From JABMNT01 sp048262655 (GTDB lineage Bacteria > Pseudomonadota > Alphaproteobacteria > Rhodospirillales > Casp-alpha2), in contig JBLXEY010000001.1 in NCBI GenBank assembly GCA_048262655.1, positions 806,001 to 870,000 on the forward strand: a DNA stretch of 64,000 nt, in the 5' to 3' direction. The position numbers and the translations under genes were made by a program. Positions 60,110 through 64,000 of the stretch are shown here, in pieces (the first letter of the stretch is position 1; every line of letters begins with the position of its first letter). Below the pieces are notes generated by a model, which was not told the DNA's origin, searched no databases, and worked only from the letters and a program-made list of their open reading frames with translations.

Positions 60110-60400
60110 TTACTTTTCAATAATGCCAAGAATATCGGATTCTTTCATGATCAACAGATCTTCACCGTCAACCTTGATTTCTGTGCCCGACCATTTGCCG
60201 AAAAGGATTTTGTCGCCCTTTTTGACGTCTAATGGGGTTACGGTGCCGTCGTCGGATTTTGCACCGCTGCCTGCAGCAATGACTTTGCCTTCCATAGGCT
60301 TTTCCTGGACGGAGTCAGGTAGAATAATTCCACCGGCGGTTTTTTCTTCAGCATTCACGCGTTTTACCAAAACACGATCATGAAGTGGTCTGAATTTCAT
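60110..60400 (-). CDS. groES: Co-chaperonin GroES (10 kDa)
   Basis: The 96-residue protein has FRPLHDRVLVKRV, the mobile loop EKTAGGIILPDSVQEKP, and KILFGKWSGTEI followed by LLIMKESDILGIIE. It caps the GroEL ring. It is the first gene of groES-groEL with a CIRCE element and a strong promoter upstream. Confidence 0.98.
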   Translation of the reverse strand: MKFRPLHDRVLVKRVNAEEKTAGGIILPDSVQEKPMEGKVIAAGSGAKSDDGTVTPLDVKKGDKILFGKWSGTEIKVDGEDLLIMKESDILGIIEK

Positions 60401-60449
60401 TTGTCGTTCTCCATGAACTCTTTGAAATATAAGTTACATTTTGGGGTTG

Positions 60450-60476
60450 TTAGCACTCTCCCCATGTGAGTGCCAG
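60450..60476 (-). promoter_or_regulatory. CIRCE element (HrcA operator) upstream of groES
   Basis: TTAGCACTC, a 9-nt spacer and GAGTGCCAG match the CIRCE consensus (TTAGCACTC-N9-GAGTGCTAA) at 16 of 18 arm bases. It lies 49 nt before the groES start and just below the promoter. HrcA binds CIRCE to repress groESL at normal temperature. hrcA is not in this window. Confidence 0.95.
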
Positions 60477-60477
60477 C

Positions 60478-60506
60478 GATGTAGTCGCCTATCGCCGTTC
60501 TGTCAA
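60478..60506 (-). promoter_or_regulatory. Sigma-70-type promoter of groESL
   Basis: On the minus strand, TTGACA (60506-60501) is a perfect -35 box. After a 17-nt spacer comes TACATC (60483-60478) as a weak -10 box. Transcription would start inside or next to CIRCE, so that bound HrcA blocks it. A sigma-32 promoter could overlap but is not obvious. Confidence 0.7.
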
Positions 60507-60554
60507 GGTAACGGGCAATATTTTTCATAAAAAGGACACAAAAGGACGCTTTTT

Positions 60555-60580
60555 GATCTCTTTTTCGAAAAAACGAGATC
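60555..60580. repeat. Inverted repeat directly after the ArnT-like gene stop
   Basis: GATCTC and GAGATC flank a T5-CG-A6 core, giving a 26-bp imperfect hairpin that abuts the stop codon. It is a possible transcript-end structure for the GT2-TVP38-GT39 operon. A U-tract after the stem is missing, so I do not call it a standard terminator. Confidence 0.45.
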
Positions 60581-62221
60581 TTAAGGCCGGTTTTCAAGCC
60601 CCGGGTTGGCGATCAGCGTTGCCCCGTCCCAAACAACCGTCACCCCCTGACGAAACGGATAAACGACAACGGGAGTCCCTTTTTCAGGCTGTTTCTTATA
60701 GTAGGTAATAATTCGCGAATTGGGATGTTTTTGCAGATATAAGGCGACATCATTATTTTTGTGCCCGAGCACCGGCAGTGCCCGTGTCAAGCGCCCAAGG
60801 AATTGATATTGACCATGATACTTCCCAAAGAAAGCCACCGGGATTCCGGCGTCTTCCCAGCTCTTGAGCTGAATTGCCAAAGGTTCCATGTTGTATCGTG
60901 CGTGCAGCACCGGCGAAAGAGCCAGGTGCAACACAACGACAAAACAAAACGGCAGCGATGCGAGCTTAATCATCACGCTCTGCGTTGTCCTGTCGGGAGA
61001 AAAAACAGTCCAGACAGCGATGCCGACAAGCGCGGCACCCCAGTATCCTTGGACCTCTGGCAACCAGACCGGCAGACGACCCGGCAACCGGCCAAATTGC
61101 GCGAGACATATAATAAGGCCGCAAATGCCAAACAACAGAGCTGGAAGAACCAAGTGAATCCGCTTTATTTCCAAATCAGTGTCGGATGTCGACAAGCTGC
61201 GTGCGAACAGCAGAGCAATCGCAGGAAACTCCGGCAAAAGGTAGTGCAACTGCTTGCCGCTGATCAACGAAAAGGCGACAAAAGCCGTGGCGAACCAAAT
61301 CAGACATAGCAGGCTGGCGCCATCATTCCATAACTGTGCGCCATAGGCCCTTGCGGCTTTCCAAAGAGACGGCCAGATAAACCAAGGCAACAGAAGCACA
61401 GGCATAAGGACCGCAAACCACCAGAAGGGGCGCTGATGGGCGAAGGATTTCACCATTCGTCCGGCCGCCTGCCCCCAGAAAATTTGCTGCTGATAGGCAT
61501 CGCCACCGGCGATACCGGCGGGAACCGCCCACACAAGGGCAAGACCAATACCGATGACCGTCGCCAACAGGAGTTTCAAATACCAATAATCAGGCGTTCG
61601 GCAGTCGGTGGAAGAGGTGACAGGAAACCGCTTTGACCAGAGCGGTGCGGTTACGGCAACGGGAAGGATATGTAAAAGAATGGCGGGACCTTTGGTCAAA
61701 ATGCCCAAACCAACCGCCAACGCCAGATAAACGTATCCAGCAGCGCCATCGCCCCGATGCACTCTGACAACGCCCAAGAGGCCAAGCAAGCCAAAGAAAG
61801 CCAGCATCATGTCAAACATTGTCAGGGTGACAAACAGCGCCCAGAAAGCACAACCCACCAAAATCAACGGAGCAAATTCCGCTGTTTTCAGATCATTCGG
61901 CCACAGTAAGCGTGCCAACTGACGCACCAAAACCAGACACCCCAACCCGAACAGGGGCGCGATTAGCCGCGGCCACCATTCATTGACGCCAAACAGCCCC
62001 CAACCGGCGTGCATCAACCAAAACAGCAAAGGCGGTTTGTGGCTATAGGTTTCTCCGTTCAGGTATGGAACCAAGAAGTCGCCGCGAAACCACATTTCCC
62101 AGGCCACCGCCAGATAGCGGGTTTCGTCCACCGGAAGGTGGGGGCGCGCATAGAGAGCAACCGCCATAAGCGTCACCCAGAACAGACATGACAATCGGTA
62201 GAGAGACAACCCAGATCGCAT
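60581..62221 (-). CDS. ArnT-like family 39 glycosyltransferase
   Basis: The 546-residue membrane protein begins with a transmembrane helix and then PVDETRYLAVAWEMW, the DE-R-Y motif of the first periplasmic loop of ArnT/PMT enzymes, which catalyses transfer from a polyprenyl-phosphate sugar. HKPPLLFWLMHAGW also matches. About 10-12 helices follow. It should transfer a sugar from a lipid carrier to lipid A or another surface molecule. The ATG at 62221 follows GGGG; it overlaps the end of the previous gene region by 2 nt spacing. The acceptor and sugar are unknown. Confidence 0.87.
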   Translation of the reverse strand: MRSGLSLYRLSCLFWVTLMAVALYARPHLPVDETRYLAVAWEMWFRGDFLVPYLNGETYSHKPPLLFWLMHAGWGLFGVNEWWPRLIAPLFGLGCLVLVRQLARLLWPNDLKTAEFAPLILVGCAFWALFVTLTMFDMMLAFFGLLGLLGVVRVHRGDGAAGYVYLALAVGLGILTKGPAILLHILPVAVTAPLWSKRFPVTSSTDCRTPDYWYLKLLLATVIGIGLALVWAVPAGIAGGDAYQQQIFWGQAAGRMVKSFAHQRPFWWFAVLMPVLLLPWFIWPSLWKAARAYGAQLWNDGASLLCLIWFATAFVAFSLISGKQLHYLLPEFPAIALLFARSLSTSDTDLEIKRIHLVLPALLFGICGLIICLAQFGRLPGRLPVWLPEVQGYWGAALVGIAVWTVFSPDRTTQSVMIKLASLPFCFVVVLHLALSPVLHARYNMEPLAIQLKSWEDAGIPVAFFGKYHGQYQFLGRLTRALPVLGHKNNDVALYLQKHPNSRIITYYKKQPEKGTPVVVYPFRQGVTVVWDGATLIANPGLENRP

Positions 62222-62223
62222 GC

Positions 62224-62913
62224 TCAATCCCCACCACCGATTTGGCGCTCCAGGTTTTCGCCAATTGATTTATCGTGTCGGTATTTACGATAAAGGTATA
62301 CCCCGAGCACCCCAGAGATCAAAAAACCGATGACACCGAGAACCAAGAGAACTTTATCGTGAACATTAACGCCACTGCCCAGCAAAACGAAAACCGCAGT
62401 CTGAGGAATATAACCGACCGTTGAGCCGGCAATAAAAGCCAGCGCCGGAACACTGGATACACCTGCCGCAAGATTGGTTATAAAATTGCTGCCCAATGGC
62501 AGAAACCGGATCAGAAGCGTCATCGTAAAGGGGTTGTCATGCAGAAAATCATCAACACGCTTGATGCGCTTCGCATATCTTGCTTTTACGATATCCCGGC
62601 CAATCAAACGGGCATAGGAAAAAGCGATAACACATCCCAATGCTGTCGCCAGCAGCCCCAGAGCCAAACCGTCAACAACACCAAAGGCGTAACCTGCCAG
62701 GAACGAAACCCCTTGCCGTGGCAAGCCGACGGACGTAAGTGCGCCGCCCACCAGAAGGAACAAAAGCTCGCCCCTGACGCCACTGTTTCGAATATCTGAA
62801 TCAATCCAGGCTTCGCTAAAGCCCGCATCGATCTGTAAAAACTTGATCAGAAATCCTGCGCACACCAGAGAGACAAGAAAAACAAACCCTTTTAAAAGGG
62901 GCTTATAGCTCAT
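62224..62913 (-). CDS. TVP38/TMEM64 (DedA-like, VTT domain) membrane protein
   Basis: The 229-residue protein has five or six hydrophobic segments and VTT-domain motifs: FLAGYAFGVVDGLALG, RLIGRDIVKARY and LIRFLPLGSNFITNLAAG. VTT proteins are thought to move lipids or polyprenyl phosphate between leaflets. Between a GT2 and an ArnT-like gene, it probably flips a carrier lipid. The ATG at 62913 overlaps the GT2 stop by 4 nt (ATGA); the frame is open 30 codons upstream. Its stop is 2 nt from the next start. Confidence 0.85.
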   Translation of the reverse strand: MSYKPLLKGFVFLVSLVCAGFLIKFLQIDAGFSEAWIDSDIRNSGVRGELLFLLVGGALTSVGLPRQGVSFLAGYAFGVVDGLALGLLATALGCVIAFSYARLIGRDIVKARYAKRIKRVDDFLHDNPFTMTLLIRFLPLGSNFITNLAAGVSSVPALAFIAGSTVGYIPQTAVFVLLGSGVNVHDKVLLVLGVIGFLISGVLGVYLYRKYRHDKSIGENLERQIGGGD

Positions 62914-63689
62914 ACGTCCGGGCCTTCGATCTGCGATACATCGGGGCGCACGGGCCTGCGGATAAGCCACATGACGCCCATGATGTCGACAATACCGACC
63001 CAAAGCCGGTTCCAGACACCATACTTGGAGGTTCCGCGTTCCCGGGGCCGGTGATTGACCTCTACCGACGAAATGCTTCCTCCGGCCCTAATCATCAATG
63101 CGGGCAAGAATCTGTGCATATGGTTGAACTGGGGCATTCTCATAAAGGTCGCGCGCGAGAAAATTTTCAAACCACATCCCGTGTCAGGCGTTTTATCTTT
63201 CAACATACGCGAACGTATTCCGTTAGCGACGCGCGACGACAGTCGCCGAATAAACGTATCGCGCCGCTTCGCACGCCAGCCGGAAACCATTGTTTTGTCC
63301 ACATCCGCCGAAGCCCGCATTTGCGCCAACAGGGCCGGGATATCCGCCGGGTCATTCTGGCCATCGCCATCCAGGGTCGCGATTAATGGTGCCGACGCGT
63401 TCGCAACTCCTGTACAGATTGCAGCACTTTGCCCACAGCAGACCGCGTGCCGAAAAACCCGAAGCTCTGGATAAGGGATCGTCAATTCGGCCAAACGCGT
63501 TGGGGTCCCATCGTCACTTCCATCGTCCACGTAAACAATCTCGAAAGCTTCGTGGCCTCGCAAGGCCTCCGCAATTTCCGCGATCAGCGGCTCGACGTTA
63601 TCAACTTCATTTTTCACCGGAACTACAACCGACAGGGCTAACACGCCTCCGTCAGGATGATTGTGGTTGATATCTTTAGAAGTCGTCAT
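62910..63689 (-). CDS. Family 2 glycosyltransferase (dolichol-phosphate mannosyltransferase-like)
   Basis: The 259-residue enzyme has SVVVPVKNEVDNV, VYVDDGSDDGTP and ATLDGDGQNDPADI (the DxD-like motif), then ARSRERGTSKYG-type QxxRW-like region RPRERGTSKYG. It probably loads a sugar onto undecaprenyl phosphate, as ArnC or DPM1 does. A single hydrophobic stretch (VGIVDIMGVMWLI) lies near the C-terminus. It is the first gene of the operon GT2-TVP38-GT39. Confidence 0.88.
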   Translation of the reverse strand: MTTSKDINHNHPDGGVLALSVVVPVKNEVDNVEPLIAEIAEALRGHEAFEIVYVDDGSDDGTPTRLAELTIPYPELRVFRHAVCCGQSAAICTGVANASAPLIATLDGDGQNDPADIPALLAQMRASADVDKTMVSGWRAKRRDTFIRRLSSRVANGIRSRMLKDKTPDTGCGLKIFSRATFMRMPQFNHMHRFLPALMIRAGGSISSVEVNHRPRERGTSKYGVWNRLWVGIVDIMGVMWLIRRPVRPDVSQIEGPDV

Positions 63690-64000
63690 GTCTTAAATAG
63701 CCGAGAAACAAAGGGAAAAGTTTCAGTTATCTAGGGCTTTTACACGTTGATTCCGGTCGATCAAAGCTCTTTCCGCATTGGATTTAAATCATAAGGGATA
63801 CAAACGATCCAGACAAAGCCAATGTCAGCGGTCCATGGACCGATAACGAGCGGAAAATAAGGCTCGCATAGCGCCGATCAGACCTGGGGTCCGGCTTCAA
63901 GTTTAAGATTGGCACCAAGTCCAAGACGGTGCCCGGGATGCGCCGGCGCAATCTGTCGACAGATAGCAAATTAGGTCTGCCTGTGACATAATGAAGACGT
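63690..64000. other. 311-nt region at the window end, upstream of the GT2 operon
   Basis: Should hold the operon promoter. It contains two perfect palindromes, GATTTAAATC (63781-63790) and CGGTCCATGGACCG (63829-63842), which may be operators. A minus-strand frame of 61 codons (63784-63969) is too composition-biased to be called a gene. No RNA gene is seen. Confidence 0.4.

Noticed and set aside
63784..63969. 61-codon minus-strand frame near the window end
   Set aside because: Arg/Leu/Pro-biased, no homologue recognised and no ribosome site.

Overview
The window reads as chromosome of an alphaproteobacterium, most likely a free-living (probably marine) member of the Rhodospirillales or a relative. 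The basis is the gene set, not a database search: hopanoid-tailoring genes, a ChvE-type sugar ABC operon with a divergent LysR gene, an ArsR-methyltransferase/metF/metH operon, groESL behind a CIRCE element, and MlaA/MlaC lipid-trafficking genes. Coding density is high, with many 1-8 nt overlaps. I saw no rRNA, tRNA, CRISPR array, insertion sequence or prophage.

Layout. 1-2.0 kb: end of a hopanoid tailoring cluster (hpnJ partial, hpnK, a CDP-alcohol phosphatidyltransferase). 2.1-4.4 kb: hemerythrin-like protein, APC permease, secreted lysine-rich repeat protein. 4.6-10.9 kb: a two-subunit aconitase X, a divergent NMT1/SsuA-type ABC importer, and a convergent SDR plus Gfo/Idh/MocA pair; this looks like one catabolic locus of unknown substrate. 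11.3-14.8 kb: glycan genes (two glycosyltransferases, methyltransferase, galE). 15.2-19.1 kb: glpR-glpD-glpK. 19.3-23.2 kb: TauD/TfdA dioxygenase, CBS protein with an arginine-repeat head, ettA, RidA. 23.3-29.5 kb: LysR regulator and chvE-mmsA-mmsB-gguC, a monosaccharide import operon. 29.5-32.0 kb: diguanylate cyclase, mlaC/hpnM-like and mlaA. 32.2-37.9 kb: ArsR-methyltransferase regulator, metF, metH.

38-43 kb: secreted protein of unknown function, two small proteins (one with a strict pentad Arg-Arg repeat), ilvE, and a large cytoplasmic hybrid histidine kinase. 43.2-50.0 kb: M20 amidohydrolase and a complete Dpp/Opp-type ABC importer, probably a peptide or acyl-amino-acid uptake unit. 50.3-58.2 kb: DinG-like helicase, small membrane protein, AEC carrier, 3-hydroxyisobutyrate dehydrogenase-type oxidoreductase, VOC protein, lipoprotein, methyltransferase and a LysR gene. 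58.4-60.5 kb: groESL with promoter, CIRCE and terminator. 60.6-63.7 kb: a tightly coupled operon of GT2, TVP38/DedA-like and ArnT-like proteins, suggesting lipid-linked sugar transfer to an envelope molecule.

Most unusual items: the aconitase X locus, whose small subunit lacks the serine-rich motif I expect for the family; two unlinked proteins sharing a five-residue Arg-Arg repeat in a block-linker-block layout; a possible decayed gene at 11.0-11.25 kb; and a palindrome in front of the ArsR-methyltransferase/met operon that is probably its own operator.
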